Positions 22,092 to 34,883 of a stretch of 39,137 nucleotides of DNA are shown one piece after another. The notes beneath the pieces were generated by a model. It had not been told where the DNA came from, made no database searches, and saw nothing but the letters and a program-made list of their open reading frames with translations. The stretch covers positions 1-39,137 of the forward strand of contig MU621254.1 of NCBI GenBank assembly GCA_025399215.1, given 5' to 3'. Within the stretch, counting starts at the first letter, position 1. Each line of letters begins with the position of its first letter. Origin of the DNA: Globomyces pollinis-pini. Lineage: Eukaryota; Chytridiomycota; Chytridiomycetes; Rhizophydiales; Globomycetaceae. The translations under genes and the position numbers were made by a program.

Positions 22092-23551
22092 TCAAGTTGA
22101 GTAAAATTTGAATTCATTGATCCAAGTATCTTGACTATCATCCAAACCAAACCAATGTACAAACAAGCTTGATTCGGACATGACGAAAACTAGGATTAGC
22201 TGGTGGGATTTACTTTGACAAGGGATGTGACGGGGTGATTGGTAGCCTTCCATGGCGATGGTGCCTTGACCGGTGTAGACGGTTGCGGATGCGAGTTCTG
22301 GATACGTGGATGTGGTTGGCGAGTGGGGAGGGAATGTGAAGGAGATGGTACCTCTTGGAACGTTCAAATCACCTAAAAGATCAGTTTTGATGGAATCGTT
22401 GGAGTTTTTTTTGTGGATGTTGGGTATGATGTTGGTGAGTTACCTGTTAGTTTTGTGAATATGTACATGTTTTGTAAAGGACAATGGTAAGAATGAATCC
22501 ATTCGATTCCATGTATTCCATATAATCCCATCCAAATACCTTGTTTTAATTTTGTAATTGAATGATGTGATACTATTCGTGATAGTTTAGGTTGATACTG
22601 AATGATTTCATGATCATGATTGTATAGTTTTTTCAAGTTAGAGTTGTTTGTACAATTGATGGTGATGATGGTTGGAGTTTCTGGAATGGATTGTAGACTG
22701 ATGGTGGGTGAGGTTAAGGTTTGATCTGAACCGTAATGGGTCATGTATGACCATATCCCAGTGAATTGATCTGGAAATCCCATTGGTAAATCTGTATGGT
22801 GTTAATTTTGGTTTGTTTACCATGATTTTTGATACGATCTGATATATCTAATTGTTTTGTGAATTGTAATGAATTTGTATCGTGATTTGGATTGAATTTA
22901 TTGATGATTCCTTGATGTATTGAATGATGACATTGACAGATATAATTGTTTTGTAAATCAATGTACATGATTAATTGAGATTTTATTGTTTCTGTTGGTA
23001 AATAGAATAAGGTTGTGTTTGGGTTTGATAGTGTTGTACTGTTTGATTGTAGTATATCTATATCTACATGAGGTGGTTTGATACGTTCAATGATGATTTT
23101 TGAAGATTTTGATAGGGGATGGTTTGGAGGGGTGAATTGGATGGATATGAGGTCACCTATAAAGAAGGAGTAATCTGAATGCCAATAGCCTGATGAATGA
23201 GTGTATAGTACGCGTTACCTATAGAGTCAGGTAATATGAGTGGATACCTAAATAGAGTCAGGTAATATGAGTTGATACCTATATGTTAAGATATGAGATG
23301 ATACCTAATAAATGAGCGAAAGGTAAACAAGTATTTTTATAAAAATCAAAGTAAGATGATGGAGATAATTTTTTAATATAATTTTTAGCATTTGAATGAT
23401 TTGTGGATAGAATACAATGATTATACCATAAATAGTTATTAAGAATGATTAGATAGTATAATTTTTTACAAGTTTTAGCGAAAGAGAATAAATGGAATGG
23501 ATTTAAGAATTGAGCAATTGATAGAATGCAATGATCGTGTAATTGATTCAT
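22092..23551 (-). CDS. FBXO31-like F-box protein (4 exons)
   Basis: Exons on the minus strand: 23551-23305, 23189-22821, 22791-22444 and 22372-22092; introns 115, 29 and 71 nt; 414 residues. An N-terminal F-box (LHDHCILSIAQFLNPFHLFSFAKTCKKLYYL) is followed by GYWHSDYSFFIGDLISIQF, GIWMGLYGIHGIEWIHSY and a last part with KLTGDLNVPRGTISF and GQGTIAMEGYQSPRHIP. These three blocks match the FBXO31-like domain found after F-boxes in animals, plants and fungi. Such proteins bring substrates to SCF ubiquitin ligases through Skp1. The substrate is unknown. The 115-nt first intron is a tandem of four intron-like units. Confidence 0.88.
23190..23304 (-). repeat. Intron built from four tandem intron-sized units
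   Basis: Units on the minus strand: 23304-23279 (26 nt), 23278-23248 (31 nt), 23247-23219 (29 nt) and 23218-23190 (29 nt). Each starts GTA and ends AG, and all joints read AG|GT. Units 2 and 3 are near-identical (GTATC, A or C, then ACTCATATTACCTGACTC, ending TAG); unit 1 shares the start GTATCATCTCATAT. All four must be removed to join LL-GYW in frame. Confidence 0.8.
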
Positions 23552-23580
23552 TTTTTTTTATTTAAAAACATTTTTATTTA

Positions 23581-23633
23581 TTTCTTATTTACTAATAGTT
23601 TATTTTTATTTCTTATTTACTAATAGTTTATTT
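23581..23633 (+). repeat. 28-bp tandem repeat before the bHLH gene
   Basis: Two identical 25-base copies at 23581-23605 and 23609-23633 (period 28) start TTTCTTATTTACTAATAG. Each has a branch-site-like ACTAA directly before TAG, so one period (23598-23626) itself looks like a 29-nt GT...AG unit. It lies in the 200-bp space between the divergent F-box and bHLH genes. Confidence 0.75.
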
Positions 23634-23750
23634 TTTGTTTATTGATAGTTTTATTTAGATTGGGGGTTGTGTGACAATGTGACAGGCTCACAAGATCAGT
23701 GGCTTTTCTTTTAGTGGCTTTTTTCAATTTCTTTTTTTTGTTTGTCAATA

Positions 23751-24677
23751 ATGTATCAAAGAAATCAACAACAAAATATAATGAATCAACAACAATATTA
23801 TAATCAAATGCAACAACAACAATTAAAACAACAACAACAAATTCAAAATATGGATCCAAATTTAATCTTAAATTATGAAGGTAAATAAATCAAAAACTAA
23901 AAAAAAAAAGGAAATACAAATGATTTATTATCCCCTTTATCCCCTTCTGATGACTTTTTAAGACAAGATGTTCCAATGTCCGCTCCTATCTTAAATAATA
24001 ATAGAACTTTATCTGGTTCAGTTGGCTCCCCTTTCGGTACTAAAAACTAAAAACTAAAACAAAAAGGAACTCCAAACACTAATGGTTTACCTACCCCTTT
24101 ACAATCTACAAACCAAAACAACTTTTATTCAATGTCAGTCCCAATTCATCCTTCAAATTCCTACCCTGTAGATCAAAAATTCTTGGGTTCTCATTCAAAT
24201 TCTTATAGTTCTTATAGTCAATCCCCATTAGGTTTAAACCCAAATTCTTTAGAAAATGATGACTTGAATCAAAGACAATCTTATCAAAATTCGGCAAAAG
24301 ATAGTGTAGAAGCAATTAATGAAAAAAGAAGAAAACGTAGAGAATCTCACAATGCTGTAGAAAGACGTCGTAGAGATCATATAAATGAAAAAATTCAAGA
24401 ATTATCTTCCTTACTACCGGAATTTGCTTCAGATGCTCAAAATAAACCAAACAAGGGTGTGATTTTAAGGAGATCAGTAGAATATATAAGGCATATGCAA
24501 TTATTTGCTGCTCGTCAAATGGATCGAACTTTGGAATTAGAACAAGTATTGATGAGATTATGTCAACAAAGAGGTATTGATGAACAAGAATTGGGTTTAA
24601 CAATGCCTTTGGGAACTCCTATTCAATTACCGGCTTTATCCCAAAACAATAATGATATGGATGATGGAGATTTGTAG
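23751..24677 (+). CDS. bHLH transcription factor (3 exons)
   Basis: Exons 23751-23880, 23911-24036 and 24067-24677 give 288 residues; both introns are 30 nt, A-rich and end in AAG. The N-terminal half is Gln/Asn/Ser-rich and disordered, as in activation regions. The basic helix-loop-helix lies at about residues 174-230: KRRKRRESHNAVERRRRDHI, then NEKIQELSSLLPE, then a loop and GVILRRSVEYIRHMQ, with an amphipathic extension (LELEQVLMRL) like a short zipper. His180, Glu184 and the following arginines are the classic E-box (CANNTG) contacts. The layout resembles USF/MITF/SREBP-type or fungal Cbf1-type factors. Targets are unknown. AATAAA at 24710-24715. Confidence 0.92.
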
Positions 24678-24709
24678 CGATAATGGTGGTTTATGATTTT
24701 AGTTGTTTT

Positions 24710-24715
24710 AATAAA
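24710..24715 (+). terminator. Poly(A) signal of the bHLH gene
   Basis: AATAAA in the context TTTTAATAAAC, 33 bases after the stop. Confidence 0.5.
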
Positions 24716-24859
24716 CTTGATAATTCTTAGTACCTTACCTTCCAAACACTAAAACCAAACCTTATCCTAACAGTCTATCATCCAATATCCTAAATACTTT
24801 CTAATCTATTACTATCATCTAATATCCTAATACAATAATCTAATCTTGTAACTGATCTA

Positions 24860-26890
24860 ATGGTATTGTTTTTTTTTTTTACCACTCAACTGAATCTAAT
24901 AAAATTATCGTTTAGGATTCCCATCAGAAAAGCATTCAAACAAATTCATTGGTCAACACGATTATTAGTACAACAAACAACACGATTACAAAGACTATAT
25001 TATTGTTACGAGATGAGAGGAAAGAATAAACGACAAAAAACCAATTACAATGAAACTCAATTCAAAAAGAAACAAAAACAAATTCAAACAGGAGAATCTA
25101 AACCTGAATTAACTGAAATACAAATCATTGAAAATCATAAAGTTCCTTTATCCACTAAAAATCCAATTACCATTCAACAACATTTAGATTTAGAATTAAA
25201 ATATTTGAAAACTCAAATTAAAGAAAAAGAATCAGATGGAGTCAGACTAAAGAATGAAAATAATACCGATAGAAAACCAAAAAAGAAAATGTTTGAATTC
25301 ATTAGTCATTCATTATAGTGCTCTATTATTCTCGTATTGTGGAACGGGTTATCAAGGAATGCAAATGTAATATCAAACAAGAACTAAAAAAAAAATAGTA
25401 ATCCAATGGTACCAACAATTGAATTGGATCTATTAAAAGCATTGGCATTAAGTGGAGCCGTTTCGGAAGATAACAGTATGAAACCAAACAAAGTAATTCT
25501 CTCTTTATTCATAAAATAGATTGGATTTGTTCGATGTGCTAGAACTGATAAAGGTGTACATGCTGGTGGTCAAGTAGTTTCATTCAAAATGATTCTTGAA
25601 CAAGATATCATTGAAAAAATTAATAATTATCTACCACCTCAAATTAGAGTTTGGGGATATGCTAGAGTCAATAATTCTTTTAGTGCACATACTCTTTGTG
25701 ATTCGAGAATATATGAATATCTATTACCAACATATTGTTTTATGGAAGCTTCAGCAATAGATTATCCTTTTTCAAATGTAGCTATTGAAACTGATATGAC
25801 ACTTGAAAAATCAGGTCGAACACTCTTTCAACCTCGTGAAGTGATCGAACCCACCATAGAAGGTAAACCTCTCAACATTTACAATCCATAGAAATGAAAC
25901 TCAAACGACAATATCGAATCACCAACCAAAAACTCGACCAATTCAATTCAATACTATCCAAATATGTAGGAACACATAATTATCATAATTTCACGGTGGG
26001 TAAATCATTCAATGATCGATCTGCTCAACGGTATATCACCTTGTGTGAAGCGGGTGTGCCGTTCTTGCAGGATGGTGCGGAATGGTTGAGTATCAAGATA
26101 CATGGACAATCTTTTATGTTGCATCAGATTCGTAAAATGATGGGTATGGTTGGTGGATTCTTGTTTTTCATATCGTTGATGATTCCTATACTTTTTTTAT
26201 GGTTATTTTTACTCTTTATATGTTTATTCTTTTAAATCTTGATAAGTTTATATTCATTCAACTTTTTGTATGTCTTGCTTTGTTCATATTCATTCAATTT
26301 TTTGTATGGTTTTTTTTAACTATCGTAAAGTTCATATTCAATTAAATTTTTTTGTATGATTCATCTAACTCTAGAATAGGTTTAGGAATTATGTTGATGC
26401 GAACCAATTCACCATTAACAATATTTGAAACTGTTTTTGGACAAGAACGAATTAATATTCCAAAAGCACCACCCATTGGATTACTATTGGAACGACCTAT
26501 ATTTGCGTATACTGTATCTTTTGACTAGTAGAAAATATAATGAAAATGTAGGTGTTAAAGAAGATAAACATGAAATCAATTTTGATCAATACAAGGTATT
26601 TTTTTTATTGATTCCATTTTTCATGGTTTAGGATGATATCAATGCATTCAAGACCGAATGGATCTATAAAACCATCCATGAAGATGAAACCAAAGAAAAT
26701 CAGTATGAGACTGTATTAACGCGAGTGTAGTTTTGAACAATGGATGAGGTTAGTGGATAGTTGTTCGGATGATTATGGATGGTATTTAACACCTGAAGGC
26801 AAGAATGTTGATATCAAACCTCCAACGTTGTTTCAAAAAGGGGTGGTATCTAGTGAAATCTTACCACCTGGTGATGATGGCGAAGAATAA
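24860..26890 (+). CDS. PUS1: tRNA pseudouridine synthase Pus1 (9 exons)
   Basis: Exons 24860-25290, 25319-25366, 25399-25492, 25520-25862, 25892-26143, 26380-26506, 26532-26595, 26632-26702 and 26731-26890 give 529 residues. Introns are 28, 32, 27, 29, 236, 25, 36 and 28 nt. Family blocks: ALLFSYCGTGYQGMQ, GFVRCARTDKGVHAGGQVVS with catalytic Asp201, IRVWGYARVNNSFSAHTLCDS, YLLPTY, GTHNYHNFT and GQSFMLHQIRKM, then PKAPPIGLLLERP. It is a TruA-family enzyme that isomerises uridines in tRNA (and some snRNA/mRNA). The first 50 residues are basic with almost no acidic residue, like a mitochondrial presequence; a second ATG at 25013 precedes a Lys/Arg-rich, nuclear-signal-like stretch. AATAAA at 26886-26891 overlaps the stop. 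Confidence 0.93.
26144..26379 (+). repeat. 236-nt intron with three internal repeats
   Basis: Intron 5 of PUS1 contains three related copies of a roughly 28-base phrase (GTTCATATTCATTCAA followed by T-tract and GTATG) at 26246-26272, 26282-26308 and 26330-26358. It is about eight times longer than the other introns of this gene. Confidence 0.7.
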
Positions 26891-27153
26891 ATAAACTTGA
26901 CATTTCATGACAACATCTCCTTGTTTTTCATTCAACATGGATTTCTAAAACCATGACAAAATCACTGATTTCATTCGCATTTTTTCTTTGATGTCAGACA
27001 ATGAACAAAACAAAAAAAAAACAAAAAATTTTGAAAATTGAAATTTTTTAACGAGTCCCAAAAAGACAATTTGGTATAGAAAACTACATACAAAAAAATA
27101 AACTACAGACACGTAAAATCAACAAGGATGGGAAATGATGCAAAAGATCCAGG

Positions 27154-28986
27154 ATGGTAAACCAAAGAAATAATCAAATTAATGACCCTAGTCAACCAAA
27201 TCAAACAACATATACATTAAATGGATCTGAATCATCAATTGAATGGACTTATCCAACTTTATTATCAAACTTACCCTTTCATATTCATTCTTTACCAAGA
27301 CAAAATCAATTATTTGATTCAAATTTAGTATCAACATTTCAAGAAATGTTGAAAACTTCTCATGAAGGATGTATAAAGAATTTACAATTGAAGGAAATCA
27401 TTGATTTGGATGTTACCAAACATTTGATACAAATTGCTTTTTTAGATGATGTACAAAAATTGGGTAGTTTATATCCAACAAACACGTAAGTTCTCATCAA
27501 ATCATCATCAACCATACCCTATCATTCCAATTGAACAAATATTAATGATTTTTTTATAGAAATTCATTAACCAAAATACTTGAAAAATCGTTATGTTATC
27601 GAGGAGTATTTTATTCCAAACATTCAGATTTATTTCAAACATCAAATACAATTACAAATCAATATCGTCAACAAGTTTCTCAACAATTTTTAATTACAAG
27701 AAATGAAATGGAATCATATGATGTAATGAAATTACAAGATTGTTTAGATCATTATCAAGGTTTATTGATCTTTGGTTGGACAATGTTGAATCAATGTATA
27801 TTTGAAGATTTAACATTTCTGATTGGTAAGTTGTTTATTTTTTTTTATAATCTATTTGTGATATTTCAATTCATTTTATGAATAGTTACTTGTGATATTT
27901 CCATTCATTTTGTGAATCAATTTTTTTATTAATGTTTTAGGGGTATGTTTGACGATAGGTAAGAAATTGAGAGAAAAACAAGGTTTACAAGAAATTCAAC
28001 AAATCAATATTGATAAATTATTAATCAAAACTATTGAATTAGATATTCTATATTCAATTGTTAATGGTCATGAACGTCTTTGTAATGAAAATTTCAAAAG
28101 AGTTATTGGTAAACCAACTAAACCAATGTTACCAGATTTACCATACAAACGTCAATTTAAACCTTGTATTGCTCAAGGTACAGTATGGGAAAATACAATT
28201 TGGGCAGTTACTTTTGATGAATTATTGGAATATTCTCAAATGTCAATGAATCTTGAACCAAATGAATTATCATTTCAAAATAATGTTAAATTCAATCAAT
28301 TTGAACAATTTATCAATAATTTGAATTTCATTACCAAAGAATCTTTTTCACAACCTAAAGAATCACTTTTTTCTAAACGAATTCAATTACAAAAACAACT
28401 TTTATTATTGATACAACAACAAGGTATCTTTTCAACAATTGAAATTTCTCCTACACTATTTTTATATAGTTTTCCTGATCATGATTTAAAACGAAATAAT
28501 CCTTTAATTACCAAATTTGATGATTGTTTACAATTTATGTTTTTGTTTGCAATCTTACATGTAACAGCTACACAATCAGATCATCAACATTTATTTCCTC
28601 TTGTGTATGGAGGACCTTCAATATATTCACCAAGAGATATTTTATATTCTTTAACAAGAATGGTAACTTTTATTGTACGAAATCAAACTATTCCAATGTT
28701 ACCTCAAGAAAGTTTTTTTGGTCCTATAGATTATTCAAATCAAAATTTAACCAATGTGGTATTACCAAGTCCATTATTAATCACCAAACATATTATCTTT
28801 ATCTATGGTATATCTGTATGTTCTTTAATGGCCTTTCAAATGTCACCTATTGATATTGCACAATCAAAAGAAGTTTTTCAAATGATTGATGAATTTATTG
28901 TACCTTTTTTAACTCTTCAAGGTGAATTATCACCCCTTGCAAGTACTTATGCTTTAAAATTATCTTCATTGCTTGGTCAATTATAG
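27154..28986 (+). CDS. Fungal-specific transcription-factor-domain protein (MHR type)
   Basis: Exons 27154-27485, 27560-27825 and 27941-28986 give 547 residues; introns are 74 and 115 nt. The centre has the helical pattern of the fungal Zn2Cys6-factor middle homology region: a 'GLLIFGWTMLNQ' helix, then GVCLTIGKKLREKQG, ELDILYSIVNGHERL and the GKPTKPMLPDLPY motif that corresponds to the family's 'GRP...D.P'. A helical C-terminal half follows. No Zn2Cys6 cluster (CxxCxxxxxxC) is visible before the domain or in the upstream 260 bases, so it may lack DNA binding, or an upstream exon lies further off. Such proteins regulate metabolic genes in the nucleus. The family call is moderate. Confidence 0.7.
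27826..27940 (+). repeat. 115-nt intron with an internal tandem duplication
   Basis: Two 28-base copies, starting TTGTGATATTTC and ending TGAAT, lie at 27856-27883 and 27890-27917 and match at 26 of 28 bases. Confidence 0.8.
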
Positions 28987-29084
28987 TTTAAATTTTTTAA
29001 AAAAAACGAATCGTTCAAATATAAAATATTATATCAAAAAAAGAAAATGTATAGATTTTGATTTTTGAGTTGAAGTTATTCTAA

Positions 29085-31681
<2,597 letters not shown>

Positions 31682-31792
31682 TTTGGTATATTTGGTTCAG
31701 ATTAGTTCTCCTGCTCGCTATTGAAAATATTTTTGTAAGAATTTAAACTCATTCCAACGGTAAATAACGTAATGGAAAGCACCTCAAAATGG

Positions 31793-31987
31793 TTAGTGAA
31801 AAACAGTGATTCTTATGGTAAATGTTGGTTTGTCTTCAGTAATTTGGTTCAAATAAATGCCATTTCCTGATCCTGTCTGGAAATTCACCAAAACTTCAGA
31901 TTGTAAAGTGCTCAAATTATAAAGTACTTTAGTCATTACGAGTCTCGAGCTTTGAGCCAAAATGGCGACCATTACCATAGTCTTCAT
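31793..31987 (-). CDS. Short hypothetical ORF upstream of LeuRS
   Basis: A 64-codon frame with an ATG (MKTMVMVAILAQSSRLVMTK). The start is hydrophobic and basic with few acids, so it might be a secretion or mitochondrial signal, but no splice joins it to LeuRS in frame. It may be chance. Confidence 0.2.
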   Translation of the reverse strand: MKTMVMVAILAQSSRLVMTKVLYNLSTLQSEVLVNFQTGSGNGIYLNQITEDKPTFTIRITVFH

Positions 31988-32291
31988 GTATTAGTAGCCA
32001 CAAACCAGTAACTCTCAATAATCTTAAAGTATTCAAAATTTGATTTTAATTGATCCTATTAGATTCATGAGTTGTATGTTTATAGATAATTTTCAATTGT
32101 AATTTGTATTTACTTCAATAACTAAAAACTGACACGAAAATTGTATAATTGGCAACAAATGCATGACCATAAAGTCATGCCACTGAACACATTTTTAATT
32201 GCTCTCATCTTCATCGTCTCCGCCATCATCACGTAATTGATGAAGGCGTTAAGGTTGTACTACCAGATGCTCAAACGCCTCTAAATCTTGT

Positions 32292-32298
32292 TATAAAA
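32292..32298 (+). promoter_or_regulatory. TATA box of the DUF7703-like gene
   Basis: TATAAAA lies 40 bases before the ATG at 32332. Confidence 0.55.
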
Positions 32299-32331
32299 CT
32301 GAAGGATTAAACATAGGATCAAACAAAAAGC

Positions 32332-33099
32332 ATGCCTACCAAAAATACTGATCCTGCCTTTATCTTCCAAATCTCGCTTTTGTCCATCGCTATTTTCTGT
32401 ACCTTGGAATTGCTTATTGATATCATGTATAAGTTCAAGGTGCGAACTTCATTGTACTTCAAATCCTGTGTCATTTGTGCAATTGGTGTTTTATTGTTTG
32501 CTGTTGGATTCTTGATTTTGTTCAATCATTTGGTGGACAATCTTTACGTACCTTTGGTGATTCTCACGTTTGGTTGGCATATGATGGTTACTGGTTTTGC
32601 AGTTGTCATGTACTCTAGACTGCACTTGGTTTGCTCTAATTCAAGAATTATCAAGGCTTCAAAGTACATGATTATCTTCAACTACTTTGTTTGTCATTTA
32701 CCTACTACCGCACTAACATTTGGTGCGAATCTGATCGGAACTCCTTTTTGGGTTACAAACTACGCTAGATACGAAGCATTCCAGGTCACCATGTTCTTTA
32801 TTCAAGAAGTTGTACTTGGCTTGGTTTATGTGTACTACATCAAACGTACATTCCCTCAACATAAAGAACTTGTCTTCCATACCGTGTATATACAACTTGC
32901 AGTCATTGTACTCGATATGATTATGGTTGGAACTGAATATGGTGGATTTTACGATTACCAAATCACTGCCAAGACATTTTTGTACTGTATCAAACTTAAA
33001 CTGGAATTTGCTGTCCTAAATCTTTTACAAGATACAGTAAAAATCAAAAGTGGTTCCCAATCAAGTTTCCATGCTTCTAAAGTAACTAGTAGCTACTAA
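32332..33099 (+). CDS. DUF7703-like fungal seven-span membrane protein
   Basis: A single exon of 255 residues. Hydrophobic spans lie at about 8-30, 40-62, 68-92, 104-128, 142-166 and 176-198, with a further weaker span before the polar tail. Conserved-looking blocks are LELLIDIMYKFK, SLYFKSCVICAIGV, LTFGWHMMVTGFAVVMYSRL, HLPTTALTFG and FIQEVVLGLVYVYYIKR. These fit the fungal DUF7703 integral membrane family as I remember it (function unknown, rhodopsin-like topology). The cytosolic tail is short and Ser-rich. It has a good TATA box and a TTTTAATAAAC poly(A) context. Confidence 0.8.
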   Translation: MPTKNTDPAFIFQISLLSIAIFCTLELLIDIMYKFKVRTSLYFKSCVICAIGVLLFAVGFLILFNHLVDNLYVPLVILTFGWHMMVTGFAVVMYSRLHLVCSNSRIIKASKYMIIFNYFVCHLPTTALTFGANLIGTPFWVTNYARYEAFQVTMFFIQEVVLGLVYVYYIKRTFPQHKELVFHTVYIQLAVIVLDMIMVGTEYGGFYDYQITAKTFLYCIKLKLEFAVLNLLQDTVKIKSGSQSSFHASKVTSSY

Positions 33100-33107
33100 C
33101 CAATTTT

Positions 33108-33113
33108 AATAAA
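33108..33113 (+). terminator. Poly(A) signal of the DUF7703-like gene
   Basis: AATAAA, eight bases after the stop, in the context TTTTAATAAAC also seen after cyclin B and bHLH. Confidence 0.5.
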
Positions 33114-33221
33114 CGAATAACATTGATCCCTTAGCCCAACCTTTGATTTTTAAGCTGAATTTTCTATAATATAAACATTATCAACTGGAAAAAGTAAAGT
33201 TCAATCAAGATATTTTATTGT

Positions 33222-34445
33222 TTAAAAAACCAAATCCCAAATGTATTCAACCCACATACTCATAAGATCTTGGGCAGTGATTTCCCAACCTTTATATTCT
33301 TTTTCAATAACCATACCACAACTCTTCACTAACACGTTTAGAACTGGGTGTAACAAATTGTAGTGCTAATAATTAAATGTCAATAATTCTTACCTCCTTG
33401 TTGTGCATGACAACAATAGCAGAATTAGTAGAGAATTGAATAATTAATTGTGCTTTAAAACCTGTGTTGGATCCATTATGAGATATAGTCAAGTTGTTTT
33501 GATAATTTTTAACGGCCCAACCTATACCAAATAATTCTGATTCATTTGCACCAGTCACTTGATTAGTAGAGAATTCCTTGATAGCTTGTGGTTTGAAAAA
33601 TGCATTTGGCACACCGTTGTAGGAATCTAAGAGGGCTTTACTTAACAAAATCAAATCTCCTGGAGTGGTCCATAACCCTGCTGCTGCTGATTCTGGATGA
33701 AGAGAGTATGGAAGGTTTCCGTAAAAGACCCATGGAGGAAACCACCAAGTTCCGATAGCGTTAGCTAAATATTCTTTATCACTTTTTTCCAAAGTATAAC
33801 TAGAGTTTTTCATGTTTAAGGGATCTAATATAAGTTCTTTCATTAAGACATCAAATGGTTTCTGGCACACAGTTTCCAAGATATACTGTACAATCGTGTA
33901 TCCTACAAATCAAATTACAGCATATTACCTCCACCAGAATAGCTGAATTTTCCGTGTTCAAAAGCAAGTTCAATCTTGGAGTGATTAATCTTCACCCCGT
34001 CAAGAATTTCTCTGGTAGTTGGGACATTATCTTTGAAATTGTACCCCAAAAAACCGTGACAAGAAATCCCAGCAGTATGACTGAGTAAGTGTCGTAAAGT
34101 GACTGTTGGGACTTTACCATCAGTGATAAATTCGTTCTTTTCGGCTACTTTTAATTGCCAACCAGTAGAACCCAAGTAAGTGTTGATATCAACATCCAAG
34201 TCTAGTACACCTTGTTCCACCAATTTCAAGACGGCACAAGCAGTAATAGGCTTCGAAACAGATGCAGCTTGAAATCGAGTGTTGGTGGTGATGAGAGGTG
34301 CTGATTGCCAAGGCCAGAAAACACTTTTTCTAATTCCAAAGGCCTGAGGTTGTTGGACCTTACCATTGATGATGGAGGAATAAGAAATCCCAGCTTTTCT
34401 GGTGTTGAAGTATTTGGTAATGGATTGTTCTAAAGATTCACTCAT
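33222..34445 (-). CDS. Class-C beta-lactamase-fold serine hydrolase (3 exons)
   Basis: Minus-strand exons 34445-33929, 33902-33394 and 33365-33222 give 389 residues; introns are 26 and 28 nt. Catalytic features: S62-V-S-K65 in FQAASVSKPITA (SxxK), Tyr169 in FSYSGGG (the YxN-like position) and HNGSNTGF as the third motif. TLRHLLSHTAGI and GLWTTPGDLILLSKALL are also typical of the family (Pfam Beta-lactamase, PF00144). In eukaryotes such proteins (for example LACTB-like) usually act as esterases or peptidases rather than as antibiotic resistance enzymes. No signal peptide is seen, so it is probably cytosolic. The substrate is unknown. Confidence 0.92.
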
Positions 34446-34883
34446 GAGGTGTCATTTGCTTCGATTTCCTTCCCTTTAAATACAAAATTGGACAATGACT
34501 CACTTGCAAAACTAGGCTAAATTGGGAATGGTGAAACAAAAGCATATGGACAGAAGCATTGCGTGGCAGTACATGAAAACCAGTAGTTCGTACAATCGCA
34601 ACTAAACGAGAGACTTCGCATTGTATAAAATATTAAAGATAGGCCATCGCGACTGTATCGACTTGACCTCTGAAAACAACAGAATGAGTGTTCAACTTGT
34701 GTTTCAAATGTTTCAAAGTAACACAAAACGCACCAGAGTCACCAAAAAGCCAATATAGTTAGTTCATTGATGAAATGAAACTAGGAATATCTTTAAATGG
34801 TGATTTATTCGGCCGATGATCAGTTTGCCAGTTAGATGTAATACGTTCTATGAATACTTCCTTCCACGGTCATGAATTAACAA
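34446..34883. other. Interval between the hydrolase and L2HGDH genes
   Basis: About 440 bases that include the hydrolase promoter and the 3' end of the L2HGDH gene. No gene is recognised. A TATAAAA occurs near 34624 on the plus strand without a clear downstream gene. Confidence 0.4.

Larger units (their letters stand above)
31682..32331. other. Upstream region shared by LeuRS and the DUF7703 gene
   Basis: A divergent intergenic interval that holds the TATA box at 32292 and a short minus-strand frame at 31793-31987. An upstream LeuRS exon could lie here, but I could not define one. Confidence 0.4.

Noticed and set aside
33222..34445. Antibiotic-resistance beta-lactamase
   Set aside because: The fold and SxxK motif are shared by many eukaryotic esterases and peptidases, there is no signal peptide, and the gene has native short introns.
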